Origin: Acidobacteriota bacterium
GTDB lineage: Bacteria; Acidobacteriota; Terriglobia; Terriglobales; Acidobacteriaceae
Length of the DNA stretch: 64,000 bases
Direction of reading: 5' to 3'
Assembly: GCA_003225175.1 (NCBI GenBank)
Contig: QIBA01000039.1
Location: 62,001-126,000, forward strand
Position numbers and translations under genes: made by a program. The first letter of the stretch is position 1. The number at the start of each line of letters is the position of its first letter. Of this stretch, positions 57,449 to 64,000 are shown one piece after another. Below the pieces are notes generated by a model. That model saw nothing but the letters and a program-made list of their open reading frames with translations. It was not told the origin of the DNA and did not search any database.

Positions 57449-58612
57449 CTACATTCTTCCTGCGGCGGCTGCCGCGACTGCCGGCTTGGCTTTTGGCTTT
57501 GGTCGCAGCTTGCTTCGCGCTGGTTCTTCGATGAATCGGTAAATGAGTATCGAGATCGCGAGCACGATCGCGAGGCACTCTGCCAGACCTAGAAAATTGG
57601 CGTTGCGGACCTCTCCTTTTTGAGTGCGGAAGAAACTGAAAAGGACAGTAACGTGAATCAGGTACATGCTGTAACTGGCGTCCCCGAAGAGAATGAGGAG
57701 TCGATTCTCGAGAATAGAGCTCCAGCGCGAGCCCAGGGCTACGCCATAGATGATGGCTGCAAAGGCCGGCGAGAGCAGCGCGGTATGAATGATTGCGTAT
57801 GGAATCTTGGTCGAAAAAACCGCGACAACAACCATTGCAATCGCGCCGATCGCGATCAATGGCAGTGCAACCACCCCTTTATTGCGTTCTGTCCGAAGAA
57901 AAACAAACCCGGCAGCCATGCCCATAAGAAATTCAGGCAGGCGCGCGACGGGGAAGAACTTCACGGCATTCATCCATGACGTGTAGACCTGCGAATCGGG
58001 ATTCACAATCCCGTCCGGCCGGAGTACGGCGTAGCTGGTCGAGATCAGATTGCTTGCAACCCAACAGGCAACCATAATCCCGAACAGTTGTTTGACCGAC
58101 AGACGGCTGTAGCGAAGAAGCAGAAACGGGAATACCAGATAGAAAAACGCCTCCACGGAAAGACTCCAGCCCACCGCATTCCACGACAGCGCCGCCGGAG
58201 GTACCCAGGACTGCAGCAGCAGAATCTCAAGCGCAGCTGCCACTTTGGTGTGTGCCGCCTGAAATGCCATGAACGGTAGCTGAATCAGGTTGTAGTGCTG
58301 AACCGCGAAGATGAAGAAAGGAGTCGTTAAGAGAAGTGCAACGGCGTATGCCGGATATACCCGCGCAAACCGAGCGCGCCAAAAATCACGCGCGCTGATC
58401 GGCTTTCCGGCATAGGTGTAGACCAGGATGAACCCGGAGAGGACAAAGAAAAAGCTCACACCGACATAGCCAATCGACGCAAGCCGCTGATACCAAATCG
58501 GTCCAAAGACTGCCGCGATCGCCTGCACGTGGAACATGTAGACGTGAAGAGCAGCGAAAAAGCGCAAAGAAGTAAGCGCCGGCAGACGCGGACGACGAAC
58601 TTCGATAGTCAT
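57449..58612 (-). CDS. Acyltransferase family 3 (OafA/YrhL-type) membrane protein
   Basis: A 387-residue protein with about ten transmembrane helices and the family start motif SLRFFAALHVYMFHV, with the conserved His at about residue 24. Acyltransferase-3 proteins transfer acetyl or other acyl groups onto surface polysaccharides, sterols or secondary metabolites; the acceptor is unknown. The C-terminus is Lys/Pro/Ala-rich. It is convergent with the upstream small gene, with no gap. Confidence 0.9.
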   Translation of the reverse strand: MTIEVRRPRLPALTSLRFFAALHVYMFHVQAIAAVFGPIWYQRLASIGYVGVSFFFVLSGFILVYTYAGKPISARDFWRARFARVYPAYAVALLLTTPFFIFAVQHYNLIQLPFMAFQAAHTKVAAALEILLLQSWVPPAALSWNAVGWSLSVEAFFYLVFPFLLLRYSRLSVKQLFGIMVACWVASNLISTSYAVLRPDGIVNPDSQVYTSWMNAVKFFPVARLPEFLMGMAAGFVFLRTERNKGVVALPLIAIGAIAMVVVAVFSTKIPYAIIHTALLSPAFAAIIYGVALGSRWSSILENRLLILFGDASYSMYLIHVTVLFSFFRTQKGEVRNANFLGLAECLAIVLAISILIYRFIEEPARSKLRPKPKAKPAVAAAAAGRM

Positions 58613-58672
58613 TTGAATGAAACCGGGCTGAAGAGTTCAGAGAATTCTATTACGATTTACTGCTCAGCGCGA

Positions 58673-59584
58673 CTAGCTTCGTGCAAAAGCGGGAGCAGCC
58701 TCTTCTGCTTCCTTCAAACTTCTGCTCGTCTCTTCATAAGAAACGTGCGCCTCATCCCACAAAGAATGATCTCGCAGCAGGCGCGATACAAGTGCAGTGT
58801 GCATTGCGTGTCCGGCGCGGTTGGCCACAACCTTACCGAGGATGCGATGACCGAGGAGAGCCAGGTCTCCGATCAGGTCGAGGATTTTGTGGCGAACAAA
58901 CTCATCCGGAAAGCGCAGTGGACCGTTTTTCACTCCGGCGTCGGTTAGAACAATCGCGTTTGCTTCTGATGCTCCACGAATCAGGCCCATATTGCGCAAT
59001 GCGCCCTCATCGCGAAGAAATCCAAATGTGCGCGCAGGAGCGATTTGCGATTCGTAGGCGTCTCCCGTGAGATCGAGATCGAACGTCTGCAGCCCGATGG
59101 GTCGAGGAAAATCGATGGTGTAGGAAATCGAGTAGTGGTCCGCAGGATAGACCGCGAGAAACTTATCGCCTTCGACGATCTCGACGGGCCTTGTGATACG
59201 CCAGTAAACCCGCTGTCTTCGCTGGCGCTTGATGCCCACGCGGTGAATGGCATCAAGAAATGGCTTGGCGCTGCCGTCGAGGATCGGCAGTTCGAGTTGA
59301 TCCAGCTCAATGATTGCGTTGTCGATGCCGGTGCCCATTAGCGCCGACAACGCGTGCTCCGTGGTTGAAATGAGTACGCCGCGCTTCATCAAGCTGGTGG
59401 CGTAACTCACTTTGGCTACATTACGGCCAACGGCTTCGATGGAAAAGCCCTCAAGGTCCACGCGGCGGAAACAAATGCCGGTGCCCACGGGTGCGGGCAG
59501 GACGCGCATCTTCACTGCCGCGCCGCTGTGCAGGCCGACGCCACTAAAGCTGATCGGCTCTCGGATTGTTTGCTCTTGAACCAA
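58673..59584 (-). CDS. lpxC: UDP-3-O-acyl-N-acetylglucosamine deacetylase LpxC
   Basis: A 303-residue zinc deacetylase with the signature EHALSALMGTGIDNAIIEL (first zinc His), the VRHKILDLIGDLAL motif (His/Asp zinc ligands) and GHAMHTALV (catalytic His region). It performs the committed step of lipid A synthesis in the cytoplasm. The first in-frame codon before the conserved N-terminus is a TTG at 59584; no ATG is available, which suggests weak initiation or a different true start. Confidence 0.95.
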   Translation of the reverse strand: MVQEQTIREPISFSGVGLHSGAAVKMRVLPAPVGTGICFRRVDLEGFSIEAVGRNVAKVSYATSLMKRGVLISTTEHALSALMGTGIDNAIIELDQLELPILDGSAKPFLDAIHRVGIKRQRRQRVYWRITRPVEIVEGDKFLAVYPADHYSISYTIDFPRPIGLQTFDLDLTGDAYESQIAPARTFGFLRDEGALRNMGLIRGASEANAIVLTDAGVKNGPLRFPDEFVRHKILDLIGDLALLGHRILGKVVANRAGHAMHTALVSRLLRDHSLWDEAHVSYEETSRSLKEAEEAAPAFARS

Positions 59585-59697
59585 CTGCAGTCCGTAAGAT
59601 GCTGGTAACTAAAAGCATAACTCGCATCCTTCAAGACAGACTGTGGCAAATAGGAGACAGTGGCTGGCCGTTTTGACGCAGCCATGTACCTTCGGGA

Positions 59698-60531
59698 CTA
59701 TTTCTTTTTGGCCTCGAAGGCAGTCGGGGGAACAAAGAGGTTGTCGGAAAGTCCCTGGTTATACACGACTTTCGTCAGAAAACGCTGCGACACCATTTCG
59801 TCATTCTTCATGCGCGTAATCACGAAGGGAGTCTGGATTCCCTGCACCAGCCGATATTCGGAATAAATATCGGAGTAAGTATCCTTCTCTTTATACGTTG
59901 GATCCCGCACGGTGAAGCTCTTGCGAATTGGCAGGTATTTGAAGGAGTCGATGCTGAATGTCGCCTGCTGGTTCTTCGCGTTCGCAATGGTCACGGTCTC
60001 GACTTGATGATTGTCGGTGAAGCCGGCTCCGCCGTAGAAGAAGGTCGTGCCTGGCGCATCCAGCCAAGTGCGCAGCACTTTTTCCATTGAGTACTGATCG
60101 CGAAGCTGGAAGTCGCGATGGATATCGTCGTCCTCGGGCTTGGTGCCGTGAAACGTTGTCTCCGTGCCACGATCCCCGTTGTGAATGACGATCCAGTCGC
60201 GCTGCTTGGTGAGCTCGATCCGTTCCTTATCGGGAAACTTGTAGAATCGCCAGAACGGCGCCGTTCCACCGGTGGGCTGGCCGTGGTAGAAGCTGTTCGT
60301 GCGGCCGTCCTGCTCGACGTCGGTGTAGTGGAGATAGGCATCTCCGCCCAGAGCCTGAACCATTTTGGAAACAAGCTCTTTGGCCTTAATCTCGCCGGAG
60401 TCGGCAGAGGCGGCTTTTGTTGCAGTTTGAGAAGCGGTATCAGGAGCCGGAGTCGACCGGCAGCCAGAGGTTTGCGCTGAGCTCGCCAGGCTGGCGAGGC
60501 AAAGACAGAGTAGAAGAAATCTCATAACCAC
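59698..60531 (-). CDS. Exported LolA-like protein
   Basis: A 277-residue protein with a signal sequence (MRFLLLCLCLASLASSAQ) and possibly a lipobox-like TSGC. The mature part begins KAKELVSKMVQALGGD and has repeated strand patterns, similar to the outer-membrane lipoprotein-sorting (LolA/LppX-like) fold family that is abundant in Acidobacteria. The ligand is unknown. The start could be the ATG at 60525. Confidence 0.6.
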   Translation of the reverse strand: MVMRFLLLCLCLASLASSAQTSGCRSTPAPDTASQTATKAASADSGEIKAKELVSKMVQALGGDAYLHYTDVEQDGRTNSFYHGQPTGGTAPFWRFYKFPDKERIELTKQRDWIVIHNGDRGTETTFHGTKPEDDDIHRDFQLRDQYSMEKVLRTWLDAPGTTFFYGGAGFTDNHQVETVTIANAKNQQATFSIDSFKYLPIRKSFTVRDPTYKEKDTYSDIYSEYRLVQGIQTPFVITRMKNDEMVSQRFLTKVVYNQGLSDNLFVPPTAFEAKKK

Positions 60532-60564
60532 GGAATTATGTTACCAAGCCACGAAAAATAGGCC

Positions 60565-61362
60565 TCATCCCACGAGAACAGCCCCACCGTTGACATTCAG
60601 GATCTCCCCCGTAATAAAGCCTGCGTGGTCAGTGCATAGGAAAAGGATTGGAGCAGCGATCTCCTCCGGCTTACCGACCCTGCCGAGGGGAATCGTCGCG
60701 AATACTCTGTCTCGCGTCTTAGGATTTTCCAGCGCCGGGGCTGCCATGTCCGTTGCTACCCACCCGGGAGCGACGCAGTTCACATAGATTTCATCGCGAG
60801 CAAGCTCCGTACTGAGCCCTTTGACCATGCTAATGACTGCGCCTTTGCTGGCGGCGTAATCGCAGTGAAAGGCTTCGCCACGTTGTCCCGCAGTGGAACT
60901 GATGATCACGATGCGGCCTGCTGCCTGCCCTGGCCCTCGCCGCTGGCTTTTCATCTGTGCCACGCCATGCTTGATCAGACCAAAAACGCTGTCCAGGTTC
61001 ACGGCAATTGTCCGCCGCCATTGATCATCAGGCATCTCATCAACAGGCGCGTCGTCAGGAGGCCAGATGCCGTGGTTTGCGACCAGGCAATCCAAGCGTC
61101 CAAGATTTCCAACGACCACTTTGATAAGTTGTTCAGCATCGCCTGGCGATGATAGGTCCGACTGAATCGCGCAGACATTCGTTCCGCACTCGGCAATCAC
61201 TCGATCAGCCGCATCTTTTGCCTTCTTGTAATTGAAGGCAACTTTTGCGCCCGCGGCGCAGAACATCTTCACCGTAGCCGCGCCGATGCCTCGCGAGCCG
61301 CCAGTAATCAGCGCGACCTTACCAGCGACTGAAAGCTGTACTCCATTTTGGAAATTGGACAT
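60565..61362 (-). CDS. Short-chain dehydrogenase, FabG-like
   Basis: A 265-residue SDR with TGGSRGIGAA, NHGIWPP in place of the usual NNAG loop, catalytic SSTAG and Tyr/Lys (YAASKGAV) and the SDR C-terminal ITGEILNVNGG. It likely reduces a beta-keto group with NADPH or NADH; the substrate is unknown. It sits two bases downstream of ridA, so the two are probably one operon. Confidence 0.88.
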   Translation of the reverse strand: MSNFQNGVQLSVAGKVALITGGSRGIGAATVKMFCAAGAKVAFNYKKAKDAADRVIAECGTNVCAIQSDLSSPGDAEQLIKVVVGNLGRLDCLVANHGIWPPDDAPVDEMPDDQWRRTIAVNLDSVFGLIKHGVAQMKSQRRGPGQAAGRIVIISSTAGQRGEAFHCDYAASKGAVISMVKGLSTELARDEIYVNCVAPGWVATDMAAPALENPKTRDRVFATIPLGRVGKPEEIAAPILFLCTDHAGFITGEILNVNGGAVLVG

Positions 61363-61364
61363 GA

Positions 61365-61751
61365 TCAGAGAAAGGCAATTATTTCGATCTCGACAAGCGC
61401 GTCCTTGGGCAGACGCGACACTTCCACGGTCGACCGCGCAGGAGCGACTTTGCCGTCTCCGGAAACATAACGGCCGTAAATCTCATTCATCTTCGCGAAA
61501 TCACCCATGTCTTTGAGGAAAACTGTGGACTTGATTATCTTGTCGAAACTCGTGCCCGATGCCTCGAGCACCGCCGCAATGTTCTTCATCACGCGTTCGG
61601 TCTGTTCGACGATGCCGCCCGCGACGATGCCGCCAGTAGCCGGGTCGAGCGCAACTTGCCCTGAAGCAAACAGTAACCCGCCGCTCTTGACAGCTTGTGA
61701 GTAGGGACCAATGGCCTGCGGAGCGCCCTGCGTTCTTACCTGTTCTTTCAT
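61365..61751 (-). CDS. ridA: RidA family reactive-intermediate deaminase
   Basis: A 128-residue protein starting MKEQVRTQGAPQAIGPYSQA, with the family core LFASGQVALDPATGGIV and the conserved Arg in PARSTVEVSRLP. RidA hydrolyses reactive enamine/imine intermediates released by PLP enzymes. The start is the ATG at 61751. A longer frame to 61829 adds 26 unlikely residues. Confidence 0.92.
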   Translation of the reverse strand: MKEQVRTQGAPQAIGPYSQAVKSGGLLFASGQVALDPATGGIVAGGIVEQTERVMKNIAAVLEASGTSFDKIIKSTVFLKDMGDFAKMNEIYGRYVSGDGKVAPARSTVEVSRLPKDALVEIEIIAFL

Positions 61752-61810
61752 AGCGAACCAGATTACAACACGAAGTCGGGGTTCGGCGGTCGGCTTCAGG
61801 ATCGTCGCTT

Positions 61811-62908
61811 TCATTCGATCAGCATGCAATCACCGTAAGAAAAAAATCGGTAGCGCGTGTCGATCGCATGCGCATACGCCTTCAGCACATGATCTCGTCC
61901 GGCAAACGCTGAAACCAGCATCAGCAGCGAGGATCTTGGCAGATGGTAATTAGTAAGCAGTGCGCCGACTACGCGAAACTCAAATCCAGCGTAAAGAAAG
62001 ATGTTGGTTTCAGTCTTGCCGGACACGATCCTTCCGCTGCCCTGCTGCGCGGAATGTTCCAGAGCGCGGACGACGGTCGTACCCACAGCAACGATCCGGC
62101 GATGATCAGAGATCGCCTGATTGAGGATGTTGGCAGTGGCGGCGCTAATCTCGTAGTTCTCAAAGTGTAGAGTGTTCTTCTCTACAACTTCTTCGCGCAG
62201 CGGCTGAAAAGTGCCGAGGCCGACATGCAGGGTGAGCTCGACGATTTCAACCTGTTTGGCTCTGATCTCGTCAAGAATCTGCGGCGTGAAATGCAGCCCG
62301 GCAGTAGGAGCAGCCGCCGATCCTCGATCGCGGGCGAAGACGGTCTGGTAGCGCTCGCGATCGGACGATTCATCTTCGCGGTTGATGTATGGTGGCAGAG
62401 GTATGTGACCGAGGCGTTCAAGTTTCTCGAAGAATGCCGGTTGCGAATGGAAGCGCAGTCGACGCTCACCATAATCTCCTCGGCCAACAATCTCAGCTTC
62501 AAGCAGAGGAGCTCCCGCTTCATCTTCCCCGAAATGCAGTTTCTCCCCGACTCCGAGCTTTCGCCCCGGGCGAACCAGCCCCTCCCACTCGCTATTGCCG
62601 AGCTGCCGCGTCAAAAGAACTTCCACGCGTCCTTTCAGGAATTCGCGAGAAGCTGGGTTCCGTGGGCTGAGCGGCTGCGCACGTTCACCGGAGCGATGTC
62701 CGAAAAGCCGGGCGGGAAAAACTCGGCTGTTGTTGAGTACCAGGACATCGCCGGCGTGCAGATGCTCGGGGAAATTCCGGAATTGATCATCTCTAAATGC
62801 CCCGGTGCACCTGTTCAGCATGAGCATTCGCGAAGCCGCCCGATCCGCGAGCGGCTCCTGTGCGATGAGTTCTTCAGGAAGATGAAAATCGAAGTCGGAG
62901 ACGAGCAC
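61811..62908 (-). CDS. queA: tRNA preQ1 S-adenosylmethionine ribosyltransferase-isomerase QueA
   Basis: A 365-residue protein beginning [18 protein letters not shown], with the motifs [19 protein letters not shown] and [18 protein letters not shown]. QueA transfers the ribose of SAM to 7-aminomethyl-7-deazaguanine in tRNA to make epoxyqueuosine, late in queuosine synthesis. No preQ1 riboswitch is seen upstream (62909-63048). The start codon is the first ATG of the frame. Confidence 0.95.
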   Translation of the reverse strand: MLVSDFDFHLPEELIAQEPLADRAASRMLMLNRCTGAFRDDQFRNFPEHLHAGDVLVLNNSRVFPARLFGHRSGERAQPLSPRNPASREFLKGRVEVLLTRQLGNSEWEGLVRPGRKLGVGEKLHFGEDEAGAPLLEAEIVGRGDYGERRLRFHSQPAFFEKLERLGHIPLPPYINREDESSDRERYQTVFARDRGSAAAPTAGLHFTPQILDEIRAKQVEIVELTLHVGLGTFQPLREEVVEKNTLHFENYEISAATANILNQAISDHRRIVAVGTTVVRALEHSAQQGSGRIVSGKTETNIFLYAGFEFRVVGALLTNYHLPRSSLLMLVSAFAGRDHVLKAYAHAIDTRYRFFSYGDCMLIE

Positions 62909-63048
62909 GTTTCGTCGATTCTAATTCCAGGAGAAAGGGCATTTCACCACAGAGACGCATTTTTGAGGCTTCTCGCACTACACTTCAGTAAATGAGATTG
63001 CCGCTTTTTTCCTGCTCCGTCTCTCTGTATCTCCGTGGCTAACCGGTT
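62909..63048. other. Gap between queA and the TPP enzyme gene with a large inverted repeat
   Basis: ACCACAGAGACG (62946-62957) is inverted with respect to CGTCTCTCTG and CTCCGTGG (63018-63038), giving a loose hairpin. No promoter or terminator is convincing. Confidence 0.45.
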
Positions 63049-64000
63049 TCAAACCAGCTCTCTGACTCGGTCCTCCACGATGTTCTCCCATGCGATCTTG
63101 CCTCGGTTGGGTTCACCTCGCAGGAGCGACTGCGCAAATTTCGTAGCCTGCTCCGCTTTGACTTTGCCTGGCATCGGCGCCGTCAGTGGATCCACGACTG
63201 CTTCAATCAGGACGGGTCCATCGACTTTGAGGGCTTCGTTCAGGATTGACCCGCACTGTTTTGGGTCCTCGATGGTGAACCCATCGGCGCCGCACGCGCG
63301 CGCGAATGCAGCAAAGTCAATCGGATGCAGCTCGACTCCGTATTCGGGATTGCCCAGGAACACCATTTGCTCCCACTTAATCTGCCCGAGCACATTGTTC
63401 TTAATCACCACCACCCGGATAGGAAGCTGGTACTTCACTGCAGTCACCAAATCGGCCATTAGCATCGAAAACCCACCATCTCCGACGAATGCAAATACTG
63501 GGCGATCGGGATGTGCAGCAGCCGCTGCAATTGCATAGGGCAAGCCACAGGCCATGGTCGCCAGATTCCCGGAACAGGAATGCATCTGACCTCGCTTCGC
63601 TGGAATATGCCGAGCCCACCAGGTAGTAATTGTGCCGCTGTCGCTGGTGACGATGGCATTGGAAGGCAGTCGCTTCCCTAATTCATAGGCAATCACCTGC
63701 GGACGCATTGGTTTATCGCTAGTCGTCGCCTGCTCCTGCATCCGCTTATTCCACTCCCGCATTCCCTTCTGCGCCTTCTGCAGGAAACTGCGATCCGACT
63801 TGCGTTTGAGCAGCTTGTTCAGCTCGGCCAAGCAACGTGAGCTGTCTCCGATGAGTCCGACATCGATTGGATACCGCAAGCCGATCCGCTTCGGATCCAA
63901 ATCGATCTGGATGGCTTTCGCCTCTCCCGGTTTGGGATAAAACTCGATGTAGGGGAAAGATGTGCCGACGATTAGCAGCGTCTCGCAGCTCTCCATCGCC
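63049..64000 (-). CDS. Thiamine-diphosphate-dependent enzyme, pyruvate oxidase/acetolactate synthase-like (partial)
   Basis: The C-terminal part of a TPP enzyme; the N-terminus lies beyond the right edge. The middle domain has FYPKPGEAKAIQIDLDPKRIG, and the TPP-binding motif is GDGGFSMLMADL followed about 20 residues later by KNN. The region resembles pyruvate dehydrogenase (quinone) PoxB and acetolactate synthase. The C-terminus (PMPGKVKAEQATKFAQSLLR) resembles PoxB-like members, but the substrate cannot be fixed from a partial sequence. It lies upstream of queA on the same strand. Confidence 0.85.
   Translation of the reverse strand, partial: AMESCETLLIVGTSFPYIEFYPKPGEAKAIQIDLDPKRIGLRYPIDVGLIGDSSRCLAELNKLLKRKSDRSFLQKAQKGMREWNKRMQEQATTSDKPMRPQVIAYELGKRLPSNAIVTSDSGTITTWWARHIPAKRGQMHSCSGNLATMACGLPYAIAAAAAHPDRPVFAFVGDGGFSMLMADLVTAVKYQLPIRVVVIKNNVLGQIKWEQMVFLGNPEYGVELHPIDFAAFARACGADGFTIEDPKQCGSILNEALKVDGPVLIEAVVDPLTAPMPGKVKAEQATKFAQSLLRGEPNRGKIAWENIVEDRVRELV

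Noticed and set aside
62909-63048. Possible preQ1 riboswitch before queA
   Set aside because: No compact pseudoknot-type aptamer sequence was found. The gap is filled by a degenerate CCACAGAGACG inverted repeat instead.

Overview
This window looks like chromosomal DNA from an Acidobacteriota bacterium (class Terriglobia-like). The evidence is an alternative complex III operon in the order actABCDEF, an 821-residue duplicated orphan permease of the acidobacterial ADOP type, several small lineage-type secreted proteins, LpxC and Pal (so a Gram-negative envelope), a hopanoid glycosyltransferase of the HpnI type, and many short palindromic repeats between genes. There are no tRNA genes, rRNA genes, CRISPR arrays, transposases or phage genes. 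Both ends cut through genes.

Layout. 1-8516 (minus): respiratory operon actA-actB-actC-actD-actE-actF plus a membrane protein running off the left edge; it moves electrons from quinol to cytochrome c or an oxidase. 8775-14202: aldehyde dehydrogenase, HpnI-like glycosyltransferase, a small superinfection-immunity-like membrane protein and a large membrane-embedded spermidine-synthase-like protein. 14207-14852: VapBC-like toxin-antitoxin pair. 14943-19138: ECF sigma factor, anti-sigma factor and two exported HEAT-repeat proteins, a likely envelope-sensing cassette. 19176-19451: truncated four-helix-bundle (S23-like) gene. 19509-21148: OxyR regulator divergent from a Dps/DPSL ferritin-like gene, with an OxyR-type operator between them.

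21218-28565: fibronectin-III protein, Pal lipoprotein, a CxxH zinc-finger-like protein followed directly by an array of ATCCCC/GGGGAT hexamers, a diacylglycerol-kinase-type lipid kinase, a histone-H1-like protein with an acidic head, and an MltD-type lytic transglycosylase. 28938-36964: DPP-IV-type peptidase, metallo-beta-lactamase-fold hydrolase, two multi-pass membrane proteins (BI-1-like and YIP1), a radical SAM protein and a GAF-GGDEF diguanylate cyclase. 37006-45214: DUF2207 and LemA proteins, an Arg/Ser-rich protein, two short-chain dehydrogenases and a GH57 glycosidase.

45322-52906: two MacB-type permeases, an ABM-domain protein, the RNase P RNA gene (rnpB), a SYLF-domain protein and the ADOP permease. 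53065-64000: GH31 glycosidase, TrmO, small unknowns, an acyltransferase-3 protein, LpxC, a LolA-like exported protein, SDR, RidA, QueA and a thiamine-diphosphate enzyme cut by the right edge.

The most unusual structure is in the non-coding DNA. At least three dispersed short repeat families are present, some forming the 3' ends of genes. The hexamer array beside the CxxH protein and three near-identical hairpins inside rnpB stand out. All functional statements come from reading the sequence and recalled family knowledge; no database search was run.
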